From: Conexibacter sp. CPCC 205762
GTDB lineage: Bacteria > Actinomycetota > Thermoleophilia > Solirubrobacterales > Solirubrobacteraceae
Reading direction: 5' to 3'
Length of the DNA stretch: 64,000 nt
NCBI RefSeq assembly: GCF_030646155.1
Contig: NZ_JAUTDN010000002.1
Span: 124,001 to 188,000, forward strand
In this document: positions 53,425-63,763 of the stretch, one piece after another
Layout: each line of letters starts with the position of its first letter
How positions within the stretch are numbered: position 1 is the first letter of the stretch
Notes under the pieces: generated by a model
Database searches by the model: none
What the model was told of the DNA's origin: nothing
The model's input: the letters and a program-made list of their open reading frames with translations, nothing else
Position numbers and translations under genes: made by a program

Positions 53425-53823
53425 TCAGCTTCTGGGGTCCAGCTCCAGCGCCGCGGAGTTGATGCAGTAGCGCAGGCCGGTCGGCGCCGGGCCGTCGTCG
53501 AAGACGTGCCCGAGGTGCCCGCCGCATCTGTTGCAGAGGACCTCCGTGCGGACCATGAAGTGGCTCGTGTCACGCTCCTCGGCGACCGCGCCGTCGTTGG
53601 CCGGCGAGTGGAAGCTCGGCCAGCCGGAGCCGGAGTCGTACTTCGTGTCGGAGACGAACAGCTCCTCGCCGCACGCGGCGCAGCGGTAGACGCCGTCTGT
53701 TCTCTCGTTCACGTACTCACCGGTGAACGGCCGCTCGGTGCCCTTCTCGCGCAGCACGGCGTACTGCTCCGGCGACAGCTGCTCGCGCCACTCGGCGTCG
53801 CTCTTGGTGACCTTGCTCGCCAT
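53425..53823 (-). CDS. msrB: Peptide methionine-R-sulfoxide reductase
   Basis: A 132-residue MsrB that reduces methionine-R-sulfoxide in proteins. Zinc ligands are Cys48, Cys51, Cys97 and Cys100 in CAACGE and CNRCGG; the catalytic Cys120 lies in [14 protein letters not shown]. Length and all key residues are standard. The ATG at 53823 has an AGGAAGG Shine-Dalgarno 8 bases upstream, one of the few clear ones in the window. A TATCTT hexamer 39 bases before the start is the likely -10 box. Confidence 0.97.
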   Translation of the reverse strand: MASKVTKSDAEWREQLSPEQYAVLREKGTERPFTGEYVNERTDGVYRCAACGEELFVSDTKYDSGSGWPSFHSPANDGAVAEERDTSHFMVRTEVLCNRCGGHLGHVFDDGPAPTGLRYCINSAALELDPRS

Positions 53824-53861
53824 GGTTCCGCCTTCCTCGTTCTCGTAAATGCTCTCCTGTG

Positions 53862-53867
53862 AAGATA
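53862..53867 (-). promoter_or_regulatory. -10 box TATCTT for msrB
   Basis: TATCTT on the minus strand, 38 bases before the msrB ATG; leaves a 30-base leader containing the AGGAAGG ribosome site. Confidence 0.4.
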
Positions 53868-53938
53868 GCCGCACCGGTTTAGAGCGTCTTGAGGGAACGT
53901 TCAGGGCGCGTTGGGAAGCGTGGTGCACGATCTCTCGC

Positions 53939-54037
53939 ATGGAAAGCACCGCACTCCAAATCGCCGCCGCGGTCGTCGTCGCGCTCGCTGCGGTCACATA
54001 CGCCCTGATGATCTGGGCGGCCGAGCACCGCTCCTAG
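53939..54037 (+). CDS. Small single-TM membrane protein (32 aa)
   Basis: Seen as [19 protein letters not shown]... with one hydrophobic segment of about 22 residues and a charged C-terminus (EHRS). Starts at ATG 53939 and ends 3 bases before the convergent sigma factor stop. No homology can be judged. A short hydrophobic reading frame by chance is possible. Confidence 0.4.
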   Translation: MESTALQIAAAVVVALAAVTYALMIWAAEHRS

Positions 54038-54040
54038 GCC

Positions 54041-54796
54041 TCAGCGCGCCTGCGACTCCAGCCGCATCCGCATCAATGCGGTGCGGATCAGTCGCGAGAC
54101 GTGCATCTGCGAGACCCCGATGCGCTCGCCGATCTCGCTCTGCGTGAGGTCCTCCTCGAAGCGCAGCCGCAGGATCTCTCTCTCGCGCGGCTCCAGCACT
54201 CTCGCCAGCCGCGCGAGCGTCGCGCGGTCGCGCGCGCGGTCGAGCTCGTCGTCATGGCCGCCGAGCCGCTCGCCGATCGTCGGCGCCTCGTCGTCGCCGC
54301 CGGCGCGCGTCGGCGCGTCGAGCGACAGCGCGCGGTGGGCGCCGGAGACCTCCAGCGCCTCCAGCACGGCCTCGACCGTCAGCCCGGTGTCGTGCGCGAG
54401 CTGGGCCGGCGTCGGCGCTCTGCCGACGTGGCTCTTGAGCGCCTTCTCGACCCGCAGCGAGGCCTCCTTCAGGTCGCGCGGGACATGGATCGCCCAGCCG
54501 CGGTCGCGGAAGTGGCGGCGCAGCTCGCCGAGGATCGTCGGCACCGCGTAGGAGCTGAAGCTGACGCCGCGCTCGGCGTCGTAGCGGTCGACCGCCTTCA
54601 CCAGCCCGATCGAGGCGACCTGGACGAGGTCCTCATACGGCTCGCCGCTGTCGGCGTAGCGACGCGCGAGATGCCGCGCGAGTCCGAGATGCTGCTCGAT
54701 CATGCGCTGACGTTCGACGTCGCCATCGCGCCGGTAAGCTGGCGGCCGTCCATGACCCCGCCCGTCTCCATCGAGCCTGTCGTCGTTCGTCTTCAC
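54041..54796 (-). CDS. SigB/SigF family RNA polymerase sigma factor
   Basis: A 251-residue sigma-70 family group 3 factor. Region 2 is PYEDLVQVASIGLVKAVDRYD with SSYAVPTILGELRRHFRD; region 3 is about 115-160, region 4 LTQSEIGERIGVSQMHVSRLI near the C-terminus. Length and layout match general stress sigma factors (SigB/SigF). The start is GTG at 54796; a shorter protein from Met32 (MIEQHL) is the alternative. It faces the ANTAR gene divergently. No anti-sigma gene is next to it. Confidence 0.93.
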   Translation of the reverse strand: MKTNDDRLDGDGRGHGRPPAYRRDGDVERQRMIEQHLGLARHLARRYADSGEPYEDLVQVASIGLVKAVDRYDAERGVSFSSYAVPTILGELRRHFRDRGWAIHVPRDLKEASLRVEKALKSHVGRAPTPAQLAHDTGLTVEAVLEALEVSGAHRALSLDAPTRAGGDDEAPTIGERLGGHDDELDRARDRATLARLARVLEPREREILRLRFEEDLTQSEIGERIGVSQMHVSRLIRTALMRMRLESQAR

Positions 54797-54918
54797 CTGC
54801 GCGCGGCCCCTTCGGCTGCTGGAAGCGCCGGGGGTCTGGGGCGCGTCAAGTGGACCAGCGACGTTCGCCGGTTGGGATTCCCGGATGATATCGAGCAGCT
54901 CGAACAGGAGGACCGGAA

Positions 54919-55503
54919 ATGAGCGTTGGAGGGCTGCGGGTGCTCGTCGCCGACGAGGATCGCGAGGCGCTGGAGCGGCTGGCCGAGACGCTGCGAGGGC
55001 TCGGGCACGAGGTGACGGCGTTCGCGATCGACGTCTCAGAGGTGGCGGCGAAGGTCGTCGGCGAGGAGCCGGACGTCTCGATGGTCGTCCTCCACGTCGA
55101 CGACGACCACGCGCTGGCGCTGATCGAGGAGATCTCCGCCTACTCCAGCGGGCCGGTGATCGCGCTGACGCTGAGGGAGGACCCGGAGTTCGTCGCGCGC
55201 GCCGCCGATCGCGGCATCGACGCCTACGCCCGCCCCGAGACGCCGGACGCGGTCCAGAGCGCGATCGAGCTGGCGCTGCGCCGCCACGCCGAGTTGGCGC
55301 GGCTGGAGTCGAAGGTCGAGCAGCTCGAGGGCGCGCTCGAGCGGCGCGCCGTGATCGAGCGCGCCAAGGGGATCCTGATGGAGCGCCACCAGACCGACGC
55401 GCTGACCGCGTTCGAGCGCCTGCGCACGCACGCCCGCGCCAACCGCCGTCGCGTCGTCGACGTCGCGCGCGAGGTCGGCGAAGGCGTGCTGCAGCTGCCG
55501 TAG
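54919..55503 (+). CDS. ANTAR-domain response regulator with degenerate receiver
   Basis: A 194-residue protein: receiver-like domain 1-125, coiled linker 126-145 (ESKVEQLEGALERRAV), ANTAR domain to the end (IERAKGILMERHQTDALTAFERLRTHARAN). ANTAR domains bind RNA hairpins to prevent transcription termination. The receiver lacks the phosphorylated Asp (position 57 is Val in PDVSMVVLHV) and the Lys has become Arg (AYARP). It should not be phosphorylated in the usual way. Clear AGGAGG Shine-Dalgarno 7 bases upstream. Confidence 0.92.
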   Translation: MSVGGLRVLVADEDREALERLAETLRGLGHEVTAFAIDVSEVAAKVVGEEPDVSMVVLHVDDDHALALIEEISAYSSGPVIALTLREDPEFVARAADRGIDAYARPETPDAVQSAIELALRRHAELARLESKVEQLEGALERRAVIERAKGILMERHQTDALTAFERLRTHARANRRRVVDVAREVGEGVLQLP

Positions 55504-55507
55504 CGGC

Positions 55508-55807
55508 TCAGCCGCGGCGGTCTGCGAGCGCCCAGCTGGCGGCGCCGCTGACGGCGGCGACCGACAGCACCGACGGCCACGCGCCGATGCGCTTGGCGAG
55601 CGGGTGCGAGGCGCCGAAGCCGGCGAGATAGGTGCCCAGCAGCACGGCGGCGGCCGGCGCGCCGGCGCGGCGCGCCCATTCACGCGTGCACCAGGCGCCG
55701 GCGACGCCGAGGACGGCGCCGCCGAGCGGGCGCACGCCGGTCTCGCGCGCGACGAGGTAGCCGCCGACGAGCGAGCCGGCGGCGATCGGAGCGGTGGGAA
55801 GAGCCAT
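55508..55807 (-). CDS. Small membrane protein, function unknown
   Basis: A 99-residue protein with three or four hydrophobic segments rich in Gly and Ala (IAAGSLVGGYLVAR, VLGVAGAWCTREW, VLLGTYLAGFGAS, SAVSGAASWALADRR). No family recognised. ATG at 55807 is 6 bases after TACGAT (55814-55819), so it is probably leaderless. It is convergent with the ANTAR regulator, 4 bases apart. Confidence 0.7.
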   Translation of the reverse strand: MALPTAPIAAGSLVGGYLVARETGVRPLGGAVLGVAGAWCTREWARRAGAPAAAVLLGTYLAGFGASHPLAKRIGAWPSVLSVAAVSGAASWALADRRG

Positions 55808-55813
55808 GCCCCG

Positions 55814-55819
55814 ATCGTA
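55814..55819 (-). promoter_or_regulatory. -10 box TACGAT for small membrane protein
   Basis: TACGAT ends 6 bases before the ATG at 55807. Confidence 0.5.
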
Positions 55820-55834
55820 GTCAGCGGGCCTCGC

Positions 55835-56797
55835 TCAGGCGTTGATCGTGTAGTACGCGTAGAGGTCGGTGTCGAAGAGGCCGTGTCTGGCGGTGTGGAC
55901 CGAGCAGGTCGCCATGTTGGGACCGGTGAGGCTGACCGTGCAGGTGACGTTCTCCTTGTTGCCGATCTTGTATTCCATCGCCATCGTGATCGTGTATGTG
56001 GTCGACGGCGGCGAGGGGAAGCTGCCGTAGCCGAGCGTGACCGAGTTGCCGCAGCCGCGGCCGTCCTCGCCGTCGGACTGCCACGACATGTACGAGTCGT
56101 CGCCGCTGTTGGAGGACTGCGTCGGCTGCTGCGCCCAGCTGTCGGTCGACCACTTCGTGTAGCCGACGTTCTGGTACCAGAGCTGCGGCGCAGCCTCGTC
56201 GCCGGCCATCACCTCGGCCGAGCAGTACTGCCCGTCGTGCGGGCTGCCGAGGTTGAGCGAGGCGCTGCCGAACTGCGCCGGCAGCGCTCTGTCGACCGCC
56301 AGCCCGCGCGGGGTGACGCCGCTGCCGGGGACCTGCCGCAGCGGCTGCGCGTCGTAGCTGAGCGTGCGGGCGCGCGCGTTCCAGCGCGGCTTCGCGAGCC
56401 GCAGCGCGAGCGCGTCGCGGCGGCGGTCGGCGCCGTGCAGCTCGATCGCCGCGCGCGTCGAGCGGCCGCCGGCGAACAGCGCCTTCACGAGCGCGCCGGT
56501 CGCGACCGTCCGGTCGCCGCGGGCCGGTCTGCGGTCGAAGGTGCGCGTTCGGACCGTCACGCCGCGCAGCGTCAGCCGGTACCTGCCGCCGCCGGTCGCT
56601 CTCAGTGTGCCGCCGCGGGCGTCGTGGGAGAACAGCAGCAGCCGGTCGGCGACGAGCGCCTTCGGAGCCGGCTTCGCGGCGGCCGTGGCCGCCGTGGCCG
56701 CGGGCGCCGCGAGCGGTGCCGGGGCGGCCTGCGCCGTGCCTGCGGCGGCGAGCGCCAGCCCGGGGACGAGGGCGAGCGCGACGGAGGACTTCTTCAC
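55835..56797 (-). CDS. Secreted protein of unknown function
   Basis: A 320-residue protein with a signal peptide (residues 1-24, KKSSVALALVPGLALAAAGTAQA), an Ala/Pro-rich linker to 50, a basic beta-rich domain 50-170 and a C-terminal 150 residues with three Cys (QYCSAEV, GCGNS, CTVSL), aromatic and Ser-rich, as in exported proteins of soil actinobacteria. No family is recognised. The start is GTG at 56797 after GGAAG. Extracellular location is the one firm inference. Confidence 0.8.
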   Translation of the reverse strand: MKKSSVALALVPGLALAAAGTAQAAPAPLAAPAATAATAAAKPAPKALVADRLLLFSHDARGGTLRATGGGRYRLTLRGVTVRTRTFDRRPARGDRTVATGALVKALFAGGRSTRAAIELHGADRRRDALALRLAKPRWNARARTLSYDAQPLRQVPGSGVTPRGLAVDRALPAQFGSASLNLGSPHDGQYCSAEVMAGDEAAPQLWYQNVGYTKWSTDSWAQQPTQSSNSGDDSYMSWQSDGEDGRGCGNSVTLGYGSFPSPPSTTYTITMAMEYKIGNKENVTCTVSLTGPNMATCSVHTARHGLFDTDLYAYYTINA

Positions 56798-56892
56798 AGC
56801 TTCCTGCTTCCGATCGGGGACGTCACACTCGATGATCGGCCACGCGCGGGAGAACGTGAAGGCGCCAGCAGTCGGCGTGCTGACATGGCGAG

Positions 56893-56914
56893 GAGCCCCG
56901 CCGGGGCGGGGCTC
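56893..56914 (-). terminator. Hairpin after doxX-like gene
   Basis: GAGCCCCGCC and GGCGGGGCTC form a 10-bp stem (loop of 2-4 bases) 30 bases after the DoxX stop. The U-tract is weak. Confidence 0.55.
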
Positions 56915-56944
56915 GTCGGGTCGGGGATCGGTGCGGGGAGGCTC

Positions 56945-57658
56945 CTACTCGAGCCAGGGGAGACGGCGGACCAGCTTGCTGCGGGACCAGATCCGGCCGA
57001 GGCCGATGGTGTCGCCGGCCTTCACCAGCGCCAGGCCGATCAGCACGATCGCGTAGACGAGGTGCTCGTCCATGAAGACGTGGTTGGCAGGCGGCAGCGA
57101 GGCGCTCCACATCAGCACCATCATCAGCGCGCCGGCGCCGGCTGCGAGGCGCATCGCGACGCCGCTCATCAGCGCGACGCCGAGGAAGGCCAGACCAGCC
57201 ATGAACAGCACGTTGACGACGACGTTGCCGGCGATGTCGTGGTAGATCCCGCTGAAGGGGCCGACCGAGGCGCCGAGGAAGCCCTTGGTCGGGTTGCCGC
57301 CGTTGAGGACCGAGTCGGCCGAGGCGGTGCTGTGACCGAGCCCGAAGAGCTTGTCGAGGAACGCCCACAGGAAGATGCTGCCGAGCGCCAGGCGCGCCGC
57401 GGCCCAGGCGTAGCGGGCGGCGGCCTCGCGACTGAGCGCGTGCCCGGCGGCCTCGACGCGGGCCGGCACGGAGGCGTCGCGGCGGTCGACAGCGGGCGCC
57501 GCGGCTCCGGCGGCGATCGAGGCGGCGGCGTCGACACGCGGCGCGGCGGGCGCGGCGGCGGATGCGGCGGCCTCGCGCGGCGCGCCGGAGGCGACCTCGC
57601 GGCGGCGGCGGACGCGGGCGGGAGCGACGTCGGGGTTGAGTTGCGCGGAGCGGGACAT
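56945..57658 (-). CDS. DoxX family membrane protein
   Basis: A 237-residue protein. Residues 1-75 are Ala/Arg/Pro-rich and probably disordered; four membrane segments follow with ARLALGSIFLWAFLDKLFGLG and NHVFMDEHLVYAIVLIGLALV, the DoxX pattern. DoxX-like proteins act in thiol/quinone or redox balance. Good Shine-Dalgarno GGGAGG 8 bases before the ATG. A TAGGTT box about 50 bases upstream is the likely promoter. Confidence 0.88.
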   Translation of the reverse strand: MSRSAQLNPDVAPARVRRRREVASGAPREAAASAAAPAAPRVDAAASIAAGAAAPAVDRRDASVPARVEAAGHALSREAAARYAWAAARLALGSIFLWAFLDKLFGLGHSTASADSVLNGGNPTKGFLGASVGPFSGIYHDIAGNVVVNVLFMAGLAFLGVALMSGVAMRLAAGAGALMMVLMWSASLPPANHVFMDEHLVYAIVLIGLALVKAGDTIGLGRIWSRSKLVRRLPWLE

Positions 57659-57708
57659 GTGTTGCCTCCCAGCGGGTCGGCGGTCGGTCTTCGTTGGTGA
57701 CGTGACAC

Positions 57709-57714
57709 AACCTA
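57709..57714 (-). promoter_or_regulatory. -10 box TAGGTT for doxX-like gene
   Basis: TAGGTT on the minus strand lies 50 bases upstream of the DoxX ATG, giving a leader of about 45 bases with a GGGAGG site. Confidence 0.4.
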
Positions 57715-57761
57715 CGACCGCCCGGCCGCGGCGCCATCGGGGTCACCTGCGCGTCCGCCGT

Positions 57762-57776
57762 CCGTGGAAACCACGG
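57762..57776. repeat. Short perfect hairpin CCGTGG-AAA-CCACGG
   Basis: A 6-bp inverted repeat with a 3-base loop in the gap between doxX and nrdJ. Could be an operator or an RNA hairpin; role unknown. Confidence 0.4.
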
Positions 57777-57837
57777 CCCGCGTCTCCGTGGCGACGTGCA
57801 ACGACGCGACGCCGCGCCGCACGCGCCCCTGAACGCG

Positions 57838-57867
57838 GAGAGGGCCGCCCTTGCGGGCGGCCCTCTC
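57838..57867 (-). terminator. Terminator of nrdJ
   Basis: GAGAGGGCCGCCC and GGGCGGCCCTCTC form a perfect 13-bp stem with loop TTGC, 27 bases after the nrdJ stop. U-tract weak but stem is very stable. Confidence 0.8.
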
Positions 57868-57894
57868 ACAGCACAGCTCAGATGTGGCTGCGGA

Positions 57895-60777
<2,883 letters not shown>

Positions 60778-60822
60778 GCCTGCCTGCTCCTTGTGTGTTT
60801 CCCCGCTGTTTCCGCGAACGTC

Positions 60823-60852
60823 CCCCTCCGGCTCGGCCTGCGAGAGGGGGTC
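60823..60852 (-). promoter_or_regulatory. Leader hairpin upstream of nrdJ
   Basis: CCCCCTC and GAGGGGG form a 7-bp stem around a 14-15-base loop inside the nrdJ leader, about 50 bases before the ATG. No B12-box or NrdR-box sequence is visible in the leader. Role unknown. Confidence 0.35.
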
Positions 60853-60905
60853 TGTGATCGTCTCGAACGTGTCGGACGGTAAGCGAAAACCCCTGGAAAC
60901 CACTT

Positions 60906-60934
60906 ATTTTAGCGGGTCAGGGGCGAGTGCTGAA
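60906..60934 (-). promoter_or_regulatory. nrdJ promoter: TTCAGC-N17-TAAAAT
   Basis: On the minus strand TTCAGC (60929-60934) and TAAAAT (60906-60911) are 17 bases apart, a near-consensus -10 with a weak -35. The predicted start is about 120 bases upstream of the ATG. Confidence 0.6.
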
Positions 60935-60969
60935 CGTCCTCGGGACCGTAGCCGACGGGTCCGACGGAA

Positions 60970-60988
60970 GCGGCGGCCTCCGCCGCTA
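60970..60988 (-). terminator. Hairpin after lipoprotein-like gene
   Basis: AGCGGCGG and CCGCCGCT form an 8-bp stem with a 3-base loop about 40 bases after the stop at 61026; extended outward by GGAA/TTCC. No long U-tract. Confidence 0.5.
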
Positions 60989-61025
60989 ATTCCGGGAAAA
61001 AGATCGTCGCGCCTGGACGGGTGTG

Positions 61026-61715
61026 TCAGCGCCCGAGCCGCAGCCAGTCGGTGAACTCGGCCCAGGTGCTGCTGACGCGGTAGCCGGCCTCGCGCCAGGA
61101 GTGGCGCGCACGGGCGGCCCAGGCCGGATCCCAGCCGCGCAGCCGCCACCAGCCCCACGCGAGCAGCGCCAGCAGCAGCAGCGCCCCGAGCGCGATCGCG
61201 CCGAGCACCAACGGTCTCGTCGAGCGCTTCGTCGGCGGCGGCTGGACGCCGGGGGTCGTCGTCACCTGCGGCGTCGCGGCGGCGACCGGCGGGGTCGCGG
61301 CCGGCGTCGTCACCGGCGGGACGTTCGGCTCGGCGCCGAGCGTCGTCGTGCCGGCGCCGCCGGCGGCCGGGGTGGTCGTCCCCGGCGCGGTCTCGGTGCC
61401 GGCCGCGGGCGTCGTCGCGACGCCGCCGGTCGGCGCGATCCCTCTGCAGTCGCCCGCTCTGTGCGCCGCGATCCCTCTCTCGATCGCCTCTCTCAGCTGC
61501 GGCACGGCGCCTTCGAACTCGGCCGGGATCCCCGCCAGCGCCGACTCCAGGTCGGCCTGCGAGAAGGTGCACGGGTCGAGTCTGGCGCCGCCGGCGACGA
61601 ACGCGTCGGAGACTCTGTTGAAGGTCGCGCGGTCGGCACAGGCGGCGGCGCTGCCGAGCAGCAGGAGCGCGAGCACGAGCGCGAGCACGCGGCGGATGCG
61701 GGTGCGGGACGTCAT
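61026..61715 (-). CDS. Exported membrane-anchored protein, possible lipoprotein
   Basis: A 229-residue protein with a hydrophobic leader (LALVLALLLLGSAAACADR; Cys in LGSAAAC could be a lipobox, though spacing is loose). A Cys-containing segment GARLDPCTFSQADLESALAGIPAEF and HRAGDC suggests a disulfide. A Thr/Pro-rich region (100-165) follows, then a TM at about 168-188 and a basic cytoplasmic tail with Trp. Function unknown. A TAGCAT box ends 12 bases before the ATG. Confidence 0.8.
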   Translation of the reverse strand: MTSRTRIRRVLALVLALLLLGSAAACADRATFNRVSDAFVAGGARLDPCTFSQADLESALAGIPAEFEGAVPQLREAIERGIAAHRAGDCRGIAPTGGVATTPAAGTETAPGTTTPAAGGAGTTTLGAEPNVPPVTTPAATPPVAAATPQVTTTPGVQPPPTKRSTRPLVLGAIALGALLLLALLAWGWWRLRGWDPAWAARARHSWREAGYRVSSTWAEFTDWLRLGR

Positions 61716-61727
61716 CGCGAAGTCAGG

Positions 61728-61733
61728 ATGCTA
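61728..61733 (-). promoter_or_regulatory. -10 box TAGCAT for lipoprotein-like gene
   Basis: TAGCAT on the minus strand ends 12 bases before the ATG at 61715. Confidence 0.45.
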
Positions 61734-61799
61734 CCCAGTGCCGCGTCTGGACCGCCCACCCTCAGGAGGCCGCCAGGGTCGCCTGGTAGAAACCGGGCC

Positions 61800-62786
61800 A
61801 TGAAGCTTCTCGTCACCGGCGGCGCCGGATACATCGGATCGATCGTCGCGCAGCAGCTGCTGAGCGACGGCCACGAGGTCGTGGTGCTCGACAGCCTCGC
61901 GCGCGGACACCGCGAGGCGGTGCCGTCCGGCGCCCGCCTGATCGAGCTGGACCTGCTCGAGGCCGACGCGCTGCGCGACGCGGTCGCCGAGGGCTTCGAC
62001 GGCGCGCTCCACTTCGCCGCGTACGCGCTCGTCGCCGAGTCGGTCGCGAGACCGGAGCTGTACTACCGCAACAACGTCGTCGGCTCGCTCAACCTGCTCG
62101 ACGCGCTGCGCGCGGCCGGCGTCCAGCGGCTCGTCTTCTCCTCCACCTGCGCCGTCTACGGCGAGCCGGAGGTCGTGCCGATGGACGAGTCGACGCCGAC
62201 CCGCCCGGTCAACTCCTACGGCGCCTCGAAGCTCGCCGTCGACGGGATGATCGCCGACGAGTGCCGCGCCCACGGCCTCGGCGCCGTCTCGCTGCGCTAC
62301 TTCAACGTCGCCGGCGCGAGCGGCTGCCTGGGCGAGGACCACGAGCCCGAGACCCACCTGATCCCGAACGTCCTGCGCGCCGCGCAGGGGCTCCAGGACG
62401 CGGTCAAGATCTTCGGCACCGACTACCCGACGCCGGACGGCACCGCCGTGCGCGACTACATCCACGTCGAGGACCTGGCGCGCGCGCACGTGCTCGCGCT
62501 CGACGGCGCGCGCCCCGGCGAGCACCGCATCTTCAACCTCGGCAGCGGCGACGGCTACTCGGTCCGCGAGGTCGTCGAGGCGGTCAGAGCGGTCACCGGC
62601 CTCGACGTGCCGGCGCAGGAGGCCGGCCGCCGTCCGGGCGACCCGCCGAGACTCGTCGCCGCCAACGGCAAGATCCGCGCCGAGCTGGGCTGGGCGCCGA
62701 CGAAGTCGCTGACCGACATGGTCGGCGACGCGTGGAGATTCGCGCAGGATCGGCCGCAGGGCTACAAGGGCGCGCACGCGCGCTGA
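61800..62786 (+). CDS. galE: UDP-glucose 4-epimerase
   Basis: A 328-residue extended SDR: TGGAGYIGSIVAQQL (residues 6-20), FDGALHFAAYALVAESV, SSTCAVYGEPEVVPM, SYGASKLAVDG (Tyr-x3-Lys), RYFNVAGASGCLGEDHEPETHLIPNV and GTDYPTPDGTAVRDYIHV, all diagnostic of GalE. It interconverts UDP-Glc and UDP-Gal and could feed the glycan locus 20 kb away. ATG 61800 is used; TAGAAA ends 7 bases before it. Confidence 0.97.
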   Translation: MKLLVTGGAGYIGSIVAQQLLSDGHEVVVLDSLARGHREAVPSGARLIELDLLEADALRDAVAEGFDGALHFAAYALVAESVARPELYYRNNVVGSLNLLDALRAAGVQRLVFSSTCAVYGEPEVVPMDESTPTRPVNSYGASKLAVDGMIADECRAHGLGAVSLRYFNVAGASGCLGEDHEPETHLIPNVLRAAQGLQDAVKIFGTDYPTPDGTAVRDYIHVEDLARAHVLALDGARPGEHRIFNLGSGDGYSVREVVEAVRAVTGLDVPAQEAGRRPGDPPRLVAANGKIRAELGWAPTKSLTDMVGDAWRFAQDRPQGYKGAHAR

Positions 62787-62816
62787 CGCGCGCGCCCCGG
62801 CGGCGGCGCGACCGGG

Positions 62817-63731
62817 TCAGCCGGCTCTCGCCGCCGCGCGCGCCGCGCTGTCGGCGGCGCCGCCGGCGCCGACCGGCGCGGTCACGGCGGCGGCGCCCTC
62901 GCGCTCGATCGCGGCCAGCATCGCGTCCTCGACCGCCGGCACCTCTCTGCGGCCGCCGCGGTCGACCAGCACCGACAGCGGGCCGCGCAGCAGGATCGCG
63001 ACGCGCACCCAGCCCGGCACGGTGATCCAGCGGCGGCGCCGCTCGATCCCGTCGACGACGCCGTTGACGCACTCCTCCAGCGTCGAGGTCTTGCCCATCG
63101 GGCCGGAGAGCTTCTCGCGCATGCCGCCGAGCTCTCCGCGCGCGTCGGCGCCGCGCACCATGTCGGTGTCGATCCACGAGAAGTAGGCGACGCCGACGTC
63201 GACGCCGTGACGCGCGACCTCGGTCCGCAGCGTGTTGCCGAGCGCCTCGACGCCGGCCTTGCTGACGTTGTACGCCGACATGAAGGGGGCGTGCGCGACG
63301 GCCGCCAGCGAGGCGATCTGGAGCACGTAGCCGCGCCGCGCGATCACGTGCGGCAGGACCGCGCGGATCGTCCGCCAGCTGCCCAGCAGGTTGACCTCGA
63401 CGACCCGCTCCCACGCGTCGGGGTCGATCGAGCGGACGGTGCCGCCGGTCGCGATGCCGGCGTTGACGATCGCGACGTCGATCCCGCCGAAGCGCTCGAC
63501 CGCCGCCGCGACCGCGCCCTCGATCGCCTCGCGGTCGGTCACGTCGGCCTCGAACCAGGCGGCGTCGGGGCCGCACTCGGCGGCGACCTTCGCCAGCTCG
63601 CCGGGCTCCAGGCCGACGAGCGCGACCTTCGCGCCGCGCGCCGCGAGCGCGCGGGCGACCCCGGCGCCGATCCCGCGGGCGGCGCCGGTGACGAGCACGA
63701 CCTGACCTGAGATGGGGCGTCTGGAAGCCAT
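62817..63731 (-). CDS. Short-chain dehydrogenase/reductase
   Basis: A 304-residue classical SDR with a C-terminal extension. VLVTGAARGIGAGVARALA is TGxxxGxG; NAGIATGG is the NAG motif; SLAAVAHAPFMSAYNVSKAGVEA holds the Ser-Tyr-x3-Lys set. About 60 residues past the usual end contain basic and hydrophobic stretches. NAD(P)-linked oxidoreductase of unknown substrate. ATG 63731 is 6 bases after TAGCGT (63738-63743). Confidence 0.9.
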   Translation of the reverse strand: MASRRPISGQVVLVTGAARGIGAGVARALAARGAKVALVGLEPGELAKVAAECGPDAAWFEADVTDREAIEGAVAAAVERFGGIDVAIVNAGIATGGTVRSIDPDAWERVVEVNLLGSWRTIRAVLPHVIARRGYVLQIASLAAVAHAPFMSAYNVSKAGVEALGNTLRTEVARHGVDVGVAYFSWIDTDMVRGADARGELGGMREKLSGPMGKTSTLEECVNGVVDGIERRRRWITVPGWVRVAILLRGPLSVLVDRGGRREVPAVEDAMLAAIEREGAAAVTAPVGAGGAADSAARAAARAG

Positions 63732-63737
63732 GGGAGG

Positions 63738-63743
63738 ACGCTA
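63738..63743 (-). promoter_or_regulatory. -10 box TAGCGT for leaderless SDR gene
   Basis: TAGCGT ends 6 bases before the SDR ATG. It sits in a 32-base divergent gap together with the holB box. Confidence 0.55.
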
Positions 63744-63749
63744 CCCGGA

Positions 63750-63755
63750 TAACCT
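63750..63755 (+). promoter_or_regulatory. -10 box TAACCT for leaderless holB
   Basis: TAACCT ends 8 bases before the holB ATG. The two divergent -10 boxes of this gap are only 6 bases apart. Confidence 0.55.
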
Positions 63756-63763
63756 CGGGAGCG

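Noticed and set aside
60778..60934. Cobalamin riboswitch before nrdJ
   Set aside because: The leader is only about 120 bases and shows no B12-box-like GCCACTG or related core.
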